The translations under genes and the position numbers were made by a program. A DNA stretch of 64,000 nt from Atrina japonica (taxonomy: Eukaryota > Mollusca > Bivalvia > Pterioida > Pinnidae): the NCBI GenBank assembly GCA_030159075.1, contig BROG01000136.1, positions 558,001-622,000 on the forward strand. Direction: 5' to 3'. Below are positions 63,926 through 64,000 of this stretch, one piece after another. Position 1 is the stretch's first letter. Each line of letters begins with the position of its first letter. The notes beneath the pieces were generated by a model, which was not told the origin of the DNA, made no database searches, and saw nothing but the letters and a program-made list of their open reading frames with translations.

Positions 63926-64000
63926 TCGAAAATTTAAGGGTACTATGAAAACAACTTTATCCCTCTGTATATAGTGATCAAGAAGTGGTAACCGAACTGG
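63926..64000 (+). mobile_element. Penelope-like fragment G, inverted against copy F
   Basis: Matches the 5' part of copy B (22411-22482) almost base for base (TACTATGAAAACAACxTTAT, GAAGTGGTAACCGAxCTGG). It runs off the window edge. It begins at the same internal ORF point as copy B. Confidence 0.75.

Overview
The window is animal nuclear DNA. The background is AT-rich, full of microsatellites and SINEs, and carries genes split by canonical GT-AG introns. The tRNA-headed SINEs and the repeat repertoire resemble those of bivalve molluscs. That taxonomic guess is an inference, not a proof.

Host genes: three tandem paralogues of an NADP-dependent aldo-keto reductase (AKR) lie head-to-tail on the minus strand: copy 1 (about 14.9-25.3 kb), copy 2 (45.8-52.5 kb, complete, 10 exons, 322 aa) and copy 3 (57.0-62.7 kb, running off the right edge). 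Their exon lengths are identical (93/165/117/78/117/107/82/84/83/43 nt), so they arose by gene duplication. Two isolated putative terminal exons of unidentified plus-strand genes sit near 0.1 kb and 8.4 kb.

The central event is a complete, apparently very young Polinton/Maverick (virus-like self-synthesising transposon) at 26926-43429. It is 16,504 bp, has 200-bp terminal inverted repeats that I read as identical, and is flanked by the 6-bp target duplication GAACAA. It is visibly more GC-rich than the host DNA and its ORFs are intact. It encodes protein-primed DNA polymerase B (with OTU-like and Vsr-like domains), a retroviral-type integrase, a packaging ATPase, a double jelly-roll major capsid protein, a penton-type minor capsid protein, several conserved Maverick membrane or coiled-coil proteins, small single-span membrane proteins, a zinc-ribbon/AT-hook protein and a putative ssDNA-binding protein. 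No adenovirus-type maturation protease is recognisable, although the ORFs fill the element.

The least familiar content is a family of three paralogous Trp-rich repeat proteins built from about 25-aa WDPxVDWxNKxxW units (8, 4 and 6 repeats). There also appear to be element-specific expression signals. A GGTGTCCCAATGGTATAGT motif lies 44-51 nt upstream of three start codons, an A-tract abuts most start codons, and AT-rich perfect hairpins follow three ORFs.

The flanks and AKR introns are riddled with degenerate copies of a Penelope-like reverse transcriptase element (two subfamilies), MITEs, a large foldback element, SINEs, a 50-bp and a 41-bp minisatellite, and long (TA)n and (TATG)n tracts. 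The Polinton lies between AKR copies 1 and 2, about 200 bp beyond a Penelope-like remnant, and interrupts no recognisable host exon.
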